From Nitrosopolaris sp035691865 (GTDB taxonomy: Archaea > Thermoproteota > Nitrososphaeria > Nitrososphaerales > Nitrososphaeraceae), in NCBI GenBank assembly GCA_035691865.1, contig DASSIM010000084.1, positions 1-64,000 on the forward strand: a stretch of 64,000 nucleotides of DNA, written 5' to 3'. Below the pieces are notes generated by a model that was not told where the DNA came from, ran no database searches, and was given only the letters and a program-made list of their open reading frames with translations. How positions within the stretch are numbered: position 1 is the stretch's first letter; the number at the start of each line of letters is the position of its first letter. A program made the translations under genes and the position numbers. This document shows, one piece after another, positions 53,322-61,704 of this stretch.

Positions 53322-54182
53322 TCAAATATTTCCCAGAATATGAACCCTGCCCCAGTATATCTCCAGTTTTCCTTCAAGGTATAATTTAGTGGCCTTAAGG
53401 AGAGTTTCTGCCTCCAGGGATTGTCCTTTCCGTCGTATAGTGTCCAGCGTATCTGTCTCTCTAACTCTAAAGGACTCCTGATATATAATGGGCCCTTGAT
53501 CAAGATCTTCAGTAACAAAATGCGCCGTACATCCCACTATCTTTGCACCGCGTTCGTATGCCTGTACGTAAGCATAGGCTCCAGGAAATGCAGGTAGGAG
53601 CGATGGATGGATATTAATAATCCTGTTAGGATACCTCCAGACGAAATTAGGGCTTAATACGCGCATATAACGAGCGAGGATAATGAGGTCAATGTTGTAT
53701 TGCTCCGTTAGTTTCAATATTTTGTTTTCAGCAAGAATGGGTTCTTGTTTGTTATCGATGATCTGAAACGGTATCCTATTTTTGTCAGCAATTGGCGCTA
53801 AAGTCCCTTCACTACCTACAATAACCGGTATATTGGCGTTAAATAACCCGTCATCCTTGGCTTCCAAAATCCTTAAGAGACATTTTGGTTCTTTGCTAAC
53901 AAAAATCGCTATGTTTCTGAGCCGGTTCGGCTCTTCATAGTGGACTCTAATTTCCATACCCAATTTTTTTGCTAACGAACGCATTCCAAGGTCGATTTTC
54001 TCTTTGTCGATAGTTTGAAAGGAGGCCTCGAGTTGCATTCCAAACAACCCCCTTACAACATTCTGATTAACCTTCTCGATATTTCCGCCGATTGTGAATA
54101 TGAAGCTCGTGACGTCGGCAACAACTCCTTTGCGATCGTTCCCAACCACCGTAACTTCAACAAGAGTCTTCGGTACAGCCAT
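53322..54182 (-). CDS. purU: Formyltetrahydrofolate deformylase (PurU-like)
   Basis: An N-terminal ACT domain (KTLVEVTVVGNDRKGVVADVTSFI) is followed by a formyltransferase-fold domain with LARYMRVLSPNF, RIINIHPSLLPAFPG (catalytic Asn/His) and GCTAHFVTEDLDQGPII (catalytic Asp). PurU hydrolyses 10-formyl-THF to formate and THF. The frame opens upstream to 54233, but the conserved start is ATG 54182 (MAVPKTLVEVT) and an upstream TATA-like box favours it. In a C1-poor archaeon it may regulate folate pools. Confidence 0.9.
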   Translation of the reverse strand: MAVPKTLVEVTVVGNDRKGVVADVTSFIFTIGGNIEKVNQNVVRGLFGMQLEASFQTIDKEKIDLGMRSLAKKLGMEIRVHYEEPNRLRNIAIFVSKEPKCLLRILEAKDDGLFNANIPVIVGSEGTLAPIADKNRIPFQIIDNKQEPILAENKILKLTEQYNIDLIILARYMRVLSPNFVWRYPNRIINIHPSLLPAFPGAYAYVQAYERGAKIVGCTAHFVTEDLDQGPIIYQESFRVRETDTLDTIRRKGQSLEAETLLKATKLYLEGKLEIYWGRVHILGNI

Positions 54183-54353
54183 TGCTAGATGTTCAAGCTC
54201 AAATCTTGGTGATAAACATTCTATTGTACACAAACCTTTAAATTTCTAGCTATGAAAAGAACAGACAAGATATTTGACGATAACATCTCGTGACGACGGA
54301 CTTGACTTTTTAGGGAATAAAACATCTCCAGATGGGTTCATTGGCTCTAAAGA

Positions 54354-54563
54354 TTAGGACAGGACATTTTCTCCATGAAACAACACGACAGAGGCAATAA
54401 GCACTATGATTATAACAAGCCAATAGGCAAGTGCATTGTTTGTTATACCTTGTCTGGTTGGCATTGTGGCGACTGCAATAACGATTTCTGCCAAAGTCAT
54501 TTTCAGGCTCATAAAGAAAACAATAACTGCATACACACCGTTCTCTGATCCAAACATGCCCAT
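54354..54563 (-). CDS. 69-aa two-span membrane protein
   Basis: Two hydrophobic segments are VYAVIVFFMSLKMTLAEIVIAVA and ALAYWLVIIIVLIASVVLF, separated by a polar loop (TMPTRQGITNN). A longer overlapping frame (54310-54705) in another register has no such logic and is rejected. The function is unknown. It lies between purU and the tRNA-Leu gene. Confidence 0.6.
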   Translation of the reverse strand: MGMFGSENGVYAVIVFFMSLKMTLAEIVIAVATMPTRQGITNNALAYWLVIIIVLIASVVLFHGENVLS

Positions 54564-54724
54564 CGCTAGATGTTAACAATTCCGATTGCGTGACTTGTTG
54601 CCAGGGGTGACGAGTCTCTGCGAAAAATGCTACAGCTTGAATAATTAAAGAAAGGTCGGGAGCAGGCAGGGGCTGAATTCCTAAATTCGGATCGCAGTCG
54701 TACATTCGTAAGCAGCTAAATAGG

Positions 54725-54870
54725 TGCGGGAGGTGGGATTCGAACCCACGAATTCCTAAGAAACAGGGTTCTAGGAACCAGTCATTAATTCATTCATCTG
54801 GCTCATTCTAAGCCTCGCACATCTCTAGTGGAGATGACCTGCGCCGTTGGCCAGGCTTGGCAACCCCCGC
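54725..54870 (-). tRNA. tRNA-Leu(UAG) with two introns
   Basis: Exons are 54870-54838, 54813-54806 and 54768-54725. Acceptor GCGGGGG/CTCCCGC, a Leu-type D-arm and T-arm GTGGG-TTCGAAT-CCCAC frame it. Removing a 24-nt intron (54837-54814) and a 37-nt intron (54805-54769) gives the anticodon arm CAGGG-CTTAGAA-CCCTG with anticodon TAG (54810-54808) and an 85-nt tRNA with a long variable arm. Intron 1 (between positions 30 and 31) has a bulge-helix-bulge: CGCA:TGCG core, bulges GGT and AGG, inner stem CATCTC:GAGATG. Intron 2 (37/38 region) has inner stem GAGCCAG:CTGGTTC. A TATA-like box lies at 54895-54903. Confidence 0.88.
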
Positions 54871-55064
54871 ATATATTCAACCCCCACAATGAGCAATTTA
54901 TCTATTATTCTAATTTACTACGATGGTGCGCGGCCCTGCTTCTTACTTACTGGTAGTATAGAGAAAATAGATAAACAAAAAGTCGAACTGCATCTACGAC
55001 AGGGGGACTCGCGGAACTCGTACTAGGTCATGTCGCGATGAATTACAGTTATGAGGGGGTGGAT

Positions 55065-55169
55065 ATGATCGCCGCTCTAAGAGGATGGGATCACGGAATG
55101 GATTGGATTATGATGATTGTTGCCACTTTTGGTGGTTATGCAACTGAGGTAAACGAATTGTGGTTTTAA
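55065..55169 (+). CDS. Possible 34-aa hydrophobic small protein
   Basis: ATG 55065 follows GGGGGTGGAT, a near-perfect Shine-Dalgarno sequence. The product MIAALRGWDHGMDWIMMIVA continues with TFGGYATEVNELWF, giving a short hydrophobic centre that could sit in the membrane. An in-frame ATG at 55038 is an alternative. Evidence is limited to the ribosome-binding site and composition. Confidence 0.4.
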   Translation: MIAALRGWDHGMDWIMMIVATFGGYATEVNELWF

Positions 55170-55398
55170 TCAGTTAGATTCAGTACAACCGAACTCTCTT
55201 TTCTATTGAATGCTTCTTGCACCGTGTGGTATGTCATGACACCACTAGCAACGTCGCATGTTACATTTTGCGCGCCCGATTGATTGTCATAAAAGTGTAT
55301 ACAACAAGCTGTGGATTAACCGTATTGATAATATTATTCTATGGTGTAAACCGTACATAACATTGTAGACCCTCTTTGTTGATATGACAGGAGGAGAT

Positions 55399-55514
55399 AT
55401 GCCTAAAATGATCAGATTAGAAGATGATGTTCATAAGGATCTAAAATCATTATGCCAAAAAATGAGTCTCATAGCAAGATTGTGTGACAGTTAATTGATG
55501 CTTATAAAACTTAA
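55399..55514 (+). pseudogene. Frameshifted ribbon-helix-helix small protein
   Basis: A GGAGG site precedes ATG 55399. The intact frame reads MPKMIRLEDDVHKDLKSLCQ then drifts to KMSLIARLCDS and stops at 55494. In the neighbouring frame the expected continuation is visible: KNESHSKIV, a TGA stop, then QLIDAYKT and a terminal TAA at 55514. Restoring one A in the A6 run and changing the TGA to an Arg codon rebuilds a typical small RHH antitoxin-like protein. Two lesions argue for real decay. Confidence 0.72.
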
Positions 55515-55652
55515 CAGAAATGACTATCGATATAAACCCGTTACGTCATAAACGCGAGCATAGAGTGAGCATAGCTATGGTACAGCAATTTATTCATATA
55601 CAAACTGTTACTTTTTGGCTTTCACGAAAGCAGGTAATCCAAGCATAGTAAA

Positions 55653-55745
55653 ATGACTTGCATGTTCTACGGGTGTGATCGATGTGGTGCGGAATTCGTA
55701 ACTTTAGAGTCACTTCGAGAACATCAGGAGACACCTTGTAAATGA
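55653..55745 (+). CDS. 30-aa single zinc-finger micro-protein
   Basis: ATG 55653 encodes MTCMFYGCDRCGAEFVTLES followed by LREHQETPCK. The pattern Cx2Cx12Hx5C is a complete C2HC finger. It closely parallels the 41-aa finger at 14813. The start has no strong ribosome-binding site. Confidence 0.55.
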   Translation: MTCMFYGCDRCGAEFVTLESLREHQETPCK

Positions 55746-55939
55746 CTAGGCAACAAGTCAGAGGTGAAAGACAGTGTTGGCATAAGAAATATGGTAAAGT
55801 CCGAAATTACAGGTATGGCTAGATTGCGATGAATTTATGGAATATATTAGGGAATGTATCGAAAGCCGTCACGCTGATCCTAATCAAACCTAGTCACCTT
55901 GAAGCGCATTGTTATGTCATTAGAAGCCCTTTTTCTGGA

Positions 55940-56365
55940 TTAATTACCGATAATCGATCTTAGCTTAGGTATCAGTTCTGATATTGTTATAGGTTTCTTT
56001 ATGAAATGCTCTACATCTATGGAAGGTAAAACCTTACTAAACTCTTCTTTCGTGATTTCAAAGGCCGTAATGAATGCGATTTTCATTGCTGGGTTTCGCT
56101 GTTTTATATGTCGATATAATTCGAAACCATTCATTTTTGGCATTCTAATATCAGTAAGAACAAGATCGTAATAGTCCGAGGGGTGACTTTTGAAAGCGTT
56201 CAGGGCTAATTCACTGTCGGAGAAAGCCTCAACTTTGAAATTAGTCTCCTTGTCATTCGATTCTAAGTCTCTTTTAATTATACGTAATATATCTTTCTCA
56301 TCGTCAATAACCATTATTCTAAGATTTGAGTTGCTCTGACCAGGCTGGTCGTCGAACATAAACAT
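55940..56365 (-). CDS. CheY-like response regulator receiver domain protein
   Basis: A stand-alone receiver domain has the acidic pocket DDEKD (Asp 21-22), phospho-acceptor Asp 72 in VLTDIRMPKMNG, the Thr of AFITAFE and Lys of HFIKKP. No output domain is attached, so it relays phosphate from a histidine kinase to a partner encoded elsewhere. No kinase gene is nearby. Confidence 0.92.
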   Translation of the reverse strand: MFMFDDQPGQSNSNLRIMVIDDEKDILRIIKRDLESNDKETNFKVEAFSDSELALNAFKSHPSDYYDLVLTDIRMPKMNGFELYRHIKQRNPAMKIAFITAFEITKEEFSKVLPSIDVEHFIKKPITISELIPKLRSIIGN

Positions 56366-56691
56366 GTCTCAAAAAATCTCATATATATACTATCATGGAT
56401 GTGATAAGGTGATTCAATCTTGGAAATGATCAAAGTTGGCGACTCCTTAGGTGATTTCGGGGACCGAACCCCTCGTGTGAATTGAACCACCGTATATGAA
56501 TTTGTCATGATCTTCGTTGGTTCAACATTATCCAAACAAAAATTTAGAGTTTGGAAGAACACTCTAGGTGCACAGGAAAACAAGATGGAACATGTGGAAG
56601 GATTTTCAGTTGTTAGCGCTAAGTCTATGCCAGGATTCGACACCAACGAACAGAATCACAACAGTAATAAATTATTCACTCCAGCTTTAGG
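56366..56691. other. Intergenic region, 326 bp, with a minihelix-like inverted repeat
   Basis: Two competing open frames (56507-56695 plus, 56314-56646 minus) lack motifs and are rejected. The notable structure is at 56450-56491. Confidence 0.5.
56450..56491 (-). repeat. 42-nt structured element resembling an acceptor stem plus T-arm
   Basis: On the minus strand GGTGGTT pairs with AATCACC (7 bp, one G-U) and encloses a hairpin GGGG-TTCGGT-CCCC. The layout resembles a tRNA minihelix without D- and anticodon arms. The plus strand has an A-C mismatch in the outer stem, so the minus strand is the likelier RNA. It could be a tRNA remnant, a small RNA or a terminator. Confidence 0.4.
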
Positions 56692-58074
56692 GTGAAGATA
56701 ATAGTGCCTTCCGGAAGTGGCAGGTTATTTGGGACTAACGGCGTCAGAGGAGTTTTTGGTAGGGATCTTACACTCGATTTAATCGTCGATCTATCTTACT
56801 CCCTATCGACCCACTACAAGGATGGTCCGATTGTCGTGGGATGCGATGGAAGGGAGTCTAGCCCAATTATCTCACGCATTGTCCGTTCGACGATCAACTC
56901 CGCAGGCATAGATGTGCGTAATGCAGGTTTACTGCCCACCCCTTGTCTTCAATATGCTGTGCGGTTTCTTGACTACAACGGCGGGATAATGATAACTGCA
57001 TCTCATAATCCTGCTGAATATAATGGGATTAAGCCAATCGCAGCGGACGGCGTGGAGATTTCAAGAGAAGACGAATTAGATATCGAAGCGATTTATTACT
57101 CGAAGAGATTTTCCAAAATCGATGGATATGGGTCAGATTTTCCTGACCTGCTGGTAGTCAATTCCTACCTAAACGAAGTTACAAAGTTGATAGATGTCCA
57201 GACGATTCGTAAACGAAGGTTTACTATTGCGCTGGACGCCGGCAATGGTGTACAGGCGACTGTCGCCCCGTTACTTGCAGCAAGATTAGGGTGCAAGATA
57301 ATCGCATTAAACAGTACCATAGATGGTACATTTCCCGCACGAGGATCGGAACCAACGCTGGATAATCTCCAAGTTCTATCTAGCGTTGTAAGAGGTACTA
57401 GGGCAGATCTAGGAGTAGCGTATGATGGCGATGGCGACCGTAGCATGTTTTGTGATGAAAGAGGAGTGGTACACGCCGGCGATAGAACCGGAGCCAAAAT
57501 CGTGAACCATTTATTAACCACGAAGCACAGAGGCGCTGATGTCGTATGTCCACTAAATTCTACGATGGCTGTTTCAATAGTAGCAAATGAGGCCGGCTCA
57601 AAAGTGATCCATACGAAGGTTGGGAGCGTAGAAGTGTCACGGGAGATGGTCAAGAGAAAATCGATAATAGGTCTAGAGGAAAATGGTGGTTTCATGTACG
57701 GGAAACTGAATGAAGTCAGAGATGGAGTCATGACGACAGCACTTGTATTAGACATGATGGCAAAAGAAAAGCAACCGCTGTCAACTCTGATGTCGTCGTT
57801 ACCAAAGATATTTCAATACAAGGCGAAATTTAGATGCGACAAACAGAAAGCAAATGAGGTTGTACAATCATGTATGAACCACGGCAACTTTCAAACCGTT
57901 GAAACTCTAGATGGTGCAAAGATATGGATAGATGAAAAAACCTGGGTGATGGTAAGACCGAGTGGCACAGAGCCCATATTGAGAATGTATGCAGAATCTA
58001 CAGACGAGAACCTATTGAATTCAAAGGTAAGAGAGTATAGGCGATTGATTGAAAGTACAATTGATAAAATTTGA
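56692..58074 (+). CDS. glmM: Phosphoglucosamine mutase / phosphohexomutase
   Basis: The alpha-D-phosphohexomutase fold is shown by LFGTNGVRGVFG, the phosphoserine loop TASHNPAEYNG (Ser 104), the metal loop YDGDGDR (about 243-249), the sugar-binding GLEENGGFMYG and the phosphate-binding RPSGTEPILRMYAE. In archaea these enzymes convert GlcN-6-P to GlcN-1-P or act on mannose or glucose phosphates. The start is GTG 56692, with GTG 56704 possible. With GlmS it supplies UDP-GlcNAc. Confidence 0.93.
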   Translation: MKIIVPSGSGRLFGTNGVRGVFGRDLTLDLIVDLSYSLSTHYKDGPIVVGCDGRESSPIISRIVRSTINSAGIDVRNAGLLPTPCLQYAVRFLDYNGGIMITASHNPAEYNGIKPIAADGVEISREDELDIEAIYYSKRFSKIDGYGSDFPDLLVVNSYLNEVTKLIDVQTIRKRRFTIALDAGNGVQATVAPLLAARLGCKIIALNSTIDGTFPARGSEPTLDNLQVLSSVVRGTRADLGVAYDGDGDRSMFCDERGVVHAGDRTGAKIVNHLLTTKHRGADVVCPLNSTMAVSIVANEAGSKVIHTKVGSVEVSREMVKRKSIIGLEENGGFMYGKLNEVRDGVMTTALVLDMMAKEKQPLSTLMSSLPKIFQYKAKFRCDKQKANEVVQSCMNHGNFQTVETLDGAKIWIDEKTWVMVRPSGTEPILRMYAESTDENLLNSKVREYRRLIESTIDKI

Positions 58075-58150
58075 GATAGACAACATTTTTAATACTGTTA
58101 TATGCCTCTTACAGAAGACTAAGATGATCCCAATGGGTGATAATTAAGCA

Positions 58151-58531
58151 ATGAGTAAACCATATTATGTAAAATTTGAAACTCCAAAAGATCTGGTCAA
58201 TGCTGTCTATGAGGCTGTACGTATAGCAAAGCAGAGCGGGAGGGTAAGAAAAGGCACCAATGAAACTACTAAAGCAATCGAGCGGGGTACCAGTAGACTA
58301 GTTGTTATCGCAGAAGATGTTGAACCTCCTGAGGTTGTTGCCCATTTGCCAATTCTCTGCGAGGAGAGGAATGCGGCATACATTTTTGTACCTAGCAAGC
58401 AGCAGCTCGGGGCGTCTCTTGGAATAGATGTAGGTTCTGCGGCTGCAACGATCTTAGATGCAGGAGAAGGTCAGCATATCCTTGAACAGGTTGTAAGCTC
58501 TATTACGTCTATCAAGGCTAAAAAGGAATAG
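58151..58531 (+). CDS. rpl7ae: Ribosomal protein L7Ae
   Basis: This k-turn-binding protein, a component of the ribosome, box C/D and H/ACA particles and RNase P, shows GTNETTKAIERGTSRLVVIAEDVEPPEVVAHLP and LCEERNAAYIFVPSKQQLG. The length of 126 aa is typical. It is the first gene of the five-gene translation cluster. Confidence 0.97.
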   Translation: MSKPYYVKFETPKDLVNAVYEAVRIAKQSGRVRKGTNETTKAIERGTSRLVVIAEDVEPPEVVAHLPILCEERNAAYIFVPSKQQLGASLGIDVGSAAATILDAGEGQHILEQVVSSITSIKAKKE

Positions 58532-58538
58532 TCGTTAA

Positions 58539-58754
58539 ATGAGTAAGACATCAGAAGAGAGGGTTATTCCTGCTGAGGTGATCCAAATCGTTGGCAGAAC
58601 GGGTATTGCGGGTGAGGTCATACAGGTAAGAGTTAGAGTTCTCGAAGGAAAAGACAAGGGCCGTATCTTAACTAGAAATGTCAAAGGTTCAGTTAGAATG
58701 AATGACATTTTGATGCTCAGGGAAACTGAAAGAGAAGCGCGAAAGATAAAGTGA
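58539..58754 (+). CDS. rps28e: Ribosomal protein S28e
   Basis: The 71-aa OB-fold protein has VIQIVGRTGIAGEVIQVRVRVLEG and ends LRETEREARKIK, as in S28e. It starts 7 bp after the L7Ae stop. Confidence 0.96.
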   Translation: MSKTSEERVIPAEVIQIVGRTGIAGEVIQVRVRVLEGKDKGRILTRNVKGSVRMNDILMLRETEREARKIK

Positions 58755-58778
58755 TATCTCAAGCATTATCGTGGGTGG

Positions 58779-58997
58779 ATGGATATGAGTAAGACGGCGA
58801 CATCGGTACGAAATTGCTTTTTCTGTGGCAGGCAAGTGACTACAGGGCAGGGTACAATGCTAATCAAAAATGACGGTTCAATTCAGTGGACATGTTCTAA
58901 TAAATGTAAGAAGAATCTACGGAAGCTGAAACGTGACCCTAGAAAGTTCAAATGGACCACAAAATACGTGAAAGGTGGTACCAAGGTGAAAAAATAA
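58779..58997 (+). CDS. rpl24e: Ribosomal protein L24e
   Basis: A zinc-ribbon protein with CFFCGRQVTTGQGTMLIKND and WTCSNKCKKNLRKLKRDPRKFKWT matches L24e. A GGTGG site at 58774-58778 is better spaced to ATG 58785 (MSKTATSV) than to ATG 58779, so the true start may be two codons later. Confidence 0.96.
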   Translation: MDMSKTATSVRNCFFCGRQVTTGQGTMLIKNDGSIQWTCSNKCKKNLRKLKRDPRKFKWTTKYVKGGTKVKK

Positions 58998-59001
58998 TAG
59001 C

Positions 59002-59415
59002 ATGGTGGTAGAACAGACTCTTATCGTCGTCAAACCAGATGGCATTAGACGCCAATTAGCCGGCAGAATTCTGGCGAGGTTTGAGGAAAAAGGTTATCAG
59101 ATCAAAAATATAAAATCGTTTAATTTTTCTATAGAGGAGGCTCGAGAATTCTACGCTCCACATAGGGATAAAGCTTTTTTTAACGATTTAGTAAAATTCA
59201 TCTCATCGGGTTTGGTTCTTGCTTGTATACTTGAAGGAACCAATGCAGTAAATACTGTAAGACTAATGGTAGGCGCAACCAAATCTTTTGAAGCGGCGCC
59301 TGGAACTATTAGAGGTGATCTTGGGATTGGTCTGACTGACAATGTAATTCACGCCTCTGATTCATATGAAAGCTTCATAAAAGAGTCCAGAGTGATTTTT
59401 GATCGTATTTCATAA
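59002..59415 (+). CDS. ndk: Nucleoside diphosphate kinase
   Basis: This enzyme transfers gamma-phosphate among nucleotides through a phospho-histidine. His 117 lies in NVIHASDS, and VVKPDGIRR and RLMVGATKSFEAAPGTIRGDLG are conserved. It starts 4 bp after L24e and its stop immediately precedes the aIF5B start. Confidence 0.97.
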   Translation: MVVEQTLIVVKPDGIRRQLAGRILARFEEKGYQIKNIKSFNFSIEEAREFYAPHRDKAFFNDLVKFISSGLVLACILEGTNAVNTVRLMVGATKSFEAAPGTIRGDLGIGLTDNVIHASDSYESFIKESRVIFDRIS

Positions 59416-61215
59416 GTGCATCTCCGACAGCCCGTAGTAGTGGTTTTAGGTCACGTAGACTCTGGCAAAACCTCTTTACTAGATAGAATTCGCGGGACTG
59501 CGGTCCAGGCCAGGGAAGTCGGAGGTATTACGCAGCATATTGGTGCAAGCTTTTTTCCTATCGAAACTATAAAAGAGATTACCGGACTGTTGTATCAAAA
59601 ACTAGCAAAAGCTGAAACTCAGATTCCAGGTTTACTGGTAATAGACACACCAGGACACGAGGTTTTTGCTAATCTACGAATGCGTGGAGGTTCAGCAGCA
59701 GATCTTGCAATAGTTGTTGTTGACGTAAACAAGGGATTTGAGCCTCAGACCATCGAAAGTGTGGGAATCCTTGCAAAAAGAAAGGTGCCATTTGTGATTG
59801 CTCTAAATAAGGTTGACGTCGTTAGTGGCTGGCGTAAATCAGATCGATCAAAAAATAAGGTCTCCTTCATCACCGATGAAATCAAAGAACAGGACAGTTC
59901 CGTGAATAGCCTGTTAGATGAAAAAATTTACGGGGTAGTAGGTGCACTTTCAAGAATGGGTTACAATTCAGAGGTGTTTTGGCGAGTTAAAAATTTCGCG
60001 AAAGAATTATCAATTGTGCCTGTGAGCGCAGTAACGGGAGTTGGAATACCGGAATTACTCGCGGTATTAGTCGGTCTTGCACAGCAATATATGGCTACCA
60101 AATTGGAAAGACACGATGGAGTGGCGAGAGGAATAATTCTCGAAATCACTGAAGAGGTGGGGTTAGGTCCGTCTGCAAACACTATCGTTCTTGATGGAGT
60201 ATTAAGACAAGGTGATAGTATTGTTTTGGCAAAAAGAAACTCTGCCATAGTTACTAGAATCAAGTCCTTGCTTCTACCAAAACCGTTAGATGAGATGCGA
60301 GATCCGAGAGATAAATTTAAACCAGTCGCTGAAGTTGTAGCGGCGGCAGGCGTAAAAATAACAGCCCCAGATCTAGAAGGTGTTCTTGCAGGTAGTCCAT
60401 TGTATGTGCTAAAGAAGGGAGAGGATGAAGAGAGAATCAAGTCAATAGTGGATTCAGAAATTAAAAGTGCCTTTATAGACACCAATTCTAACGGAGTTAT
60501 ACTAAAATGCGATACGATTGGTTCTATAGAGGCAGTTACGGACCTCCTCAAAAGGGAGAAGATTACAATCCAAAGCGCTGATATTGGGCCAATTACCAGA
60601 AGAGATGTAATTGCAGCATCTGCGGTAAGAGAGAAGGACAGGTACATGGGCGTGGTTCTCGGATTTAATGTAAAAATTCTAGAGGAAGCCCTAAAAGAAT
60701 CGCAGGAACGAAACGTTAAGATCATAAATGATCAAATAATATACAATTTAGTCCGATCATATACGGACTGGATCAAGTTCCAAAAAGAGCATGAAGATTC
60801 CATTTTATTTAACGAGATAACACCGGTTTGTAAATTCCAATTTTTGAAGGGGTTCATATTTAGAAGGAATGACCCTGCCGTTTTCGGAGCAGAAATTCTA
60901 GTCGGTAAGCTTAGACAGAAAGTGCGAGTGATAAATGACGAAGGCAAGAAGATAGGCGTGATACATCAAGTCCAAGAAAATGGCAAATCGATAGAAGAAG
61001 CAACCAAGGGGATGCAAATTGCAGTCTCTATTAGAGGGCCAGTAATTGGAAGACAAATCAACGAGGGAGATGTTTTCTATGCTGATCTTAATAGCAAGGA
61101 GGCAAAGATGCTGTTAGAACGTTTTAAGGTAAGATTGAACTCAGAAGAGGAAGATATTTTCGGCAAAATTTTATCACTGAAAAGAAACGAAGATCCGGCA
61201 TTTGGTTACTTGTAG
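59416..61215 (+). CDS. infB: Translation initiation factor aIF5B (IF-2-like)
   Basis: This GTPase promotes subunit joining. The G motifs are GHVDSGKTSLL (about 11-21), DTPGHEVF, NKVD and the SAVTG segment. The later domains continue to the C-terminal MLLERFKVRLNSEEEDIFGKI. The start is GTG 59416, directly after the ndk stop. The length of 599 aa is normal and no intein interrupts it. Confidence 0.97.
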   Translation: MHLRQPVVVVLGHVDSGKTSLLDRIRGTAVQAREVGGITQHIGASFFPIETIKEITGLLYQKLAKAETQIPGLLVIDTPGHEVFANLRMRGGSAADLAIVVVDVNKGFEPQTIESVGILAKRKVPFVIALNKVDVVSGWRKSDRSKNKVSFITDEIKEQDSSVNSLLDEKIYGVVGALSRMGYNSEVFWRVKNFAKELSIVPVSAVTGVGIPELLAVLVGLAQQYMATKLERHDGVARGIILEITEEVGLGPSANTIVLDGVLRQGDSIVLAKRNSAIVTRIKSLLLPKPLDEMRDPRDKFKPVAEVVAAAGVKITAPDLEGVLAGSPLYVLKKGEDEERIKSIVDSEIKSAFIDTNSNGVILKCDTIGSIEAVTDLLKREKITIQSADIGPITRRDVIAASAVREKDRYMGVVLGFNVKILEEALKESQERNVKIINDQIIYNLVRSYTDWIKFQKEHEDSILFNEITPVCKFQFLKGFIFRRNDPAVFGAEILVGKLRQKVRVINDEGKKIGVIHQVQENGKSIEEATKGMQIAVSIRGPVIGRQINEGDVFYADLNSKEAKMLLERFKVRLNSEEEDIFGKILSLKRNEDPAFGYL

Positions 61216-61254
61216 ACCGTAATCGACTAACTTGAACCATTCACTTGTGAGACG

Positions 61255-61602
61255 TTATTGGTATTTTTGCAGCAATCCCTCTAAACCTTTTTCTCCGACT
61301 GCGCCCACAGCCCTATCTATTGCCTTGCCGTTCATGAAAATAATAAATGTGGGAATCGCATATACGTCAAATTTCATGGCAACCCCTTGGTTGTCGTCAA
61401 CATTCAACCTTGCGAATATTACCTTTTCGCCATACTTTTTGGCTAACTTATCGAAAATAGGTAGCATGAATTGACATGGCCCGCACCACGTTGCCCAAAA
61501 ATCCACCAATACGGGTTTGGTTCCACTTATTATCTCGCCAAAGTTTTTCTCGGAAAGCTCCATTAAAGCCTGCATACTAGTACCTTTTTTTTCCTCGCTC
61601 AT
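61255..61602 (-). CDS. trxA: Thioredoxin
   Basis: A classical thioredoxin carries the WCGPC active site (Cys 40 and Cys 43) in LVDFWATWCGPCQFMLPIF and the cis-proline in VYAIPTFIIF. A shorter start at Met 10 (MQALMELSEKNF) is possible. It is convergent with infB. Confidence 0.95.
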   Translation of the reverse strand: MSEEKKGTSMQALMELSEKNFGEIISGTKPVLVDFWATWCGPCQFMLPIFDKLAKKYGEKVIFARLNVDDNQGVAMKFDVYAIPTFIIFMNGKAIDRAVGAVGEKGLEGLLQKYQ

Positions 61603-61704
61603 TGCACGAAAAGTAAAGCAGCAATTTGATATTTAAGATTTTGTCATCAATCAATTGTCCGAGTATGGCTATTTGGTCACTTTTGTTGTCGCTACAATGC
61701 CTTG

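Larger units (their letters stand above)
54871..55939. other. Gene-poor stretch of about 1.07 kb with micro-ORFs and a broken gene
   Basis: No ordinary gene is present. Separate entries cover a 34-aa frame (55065), a broken ribbon-helix-helix gene (55399) and a 30-aa zinc finger (55653). A minus-strand frame (about 55172-55321) contains the coding-like VASGVMTYHTVQEAFNRKES but has no usable start codon. It may be another remnant. Confidence 0.5.

Noticed and set aside
54310..54705. 131-codon minus-strand frame
   Set aside because: It overlaps the better-supported membrane protein in another frame; its Cys/Trp-rich content is a shifted reading.
56314..56695. Opposed frames of 110 and 62 codons in the gap before the phosphohexomutase gene
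   Set aside because: Neither has a motif; both cross the structured element and flanking genes.
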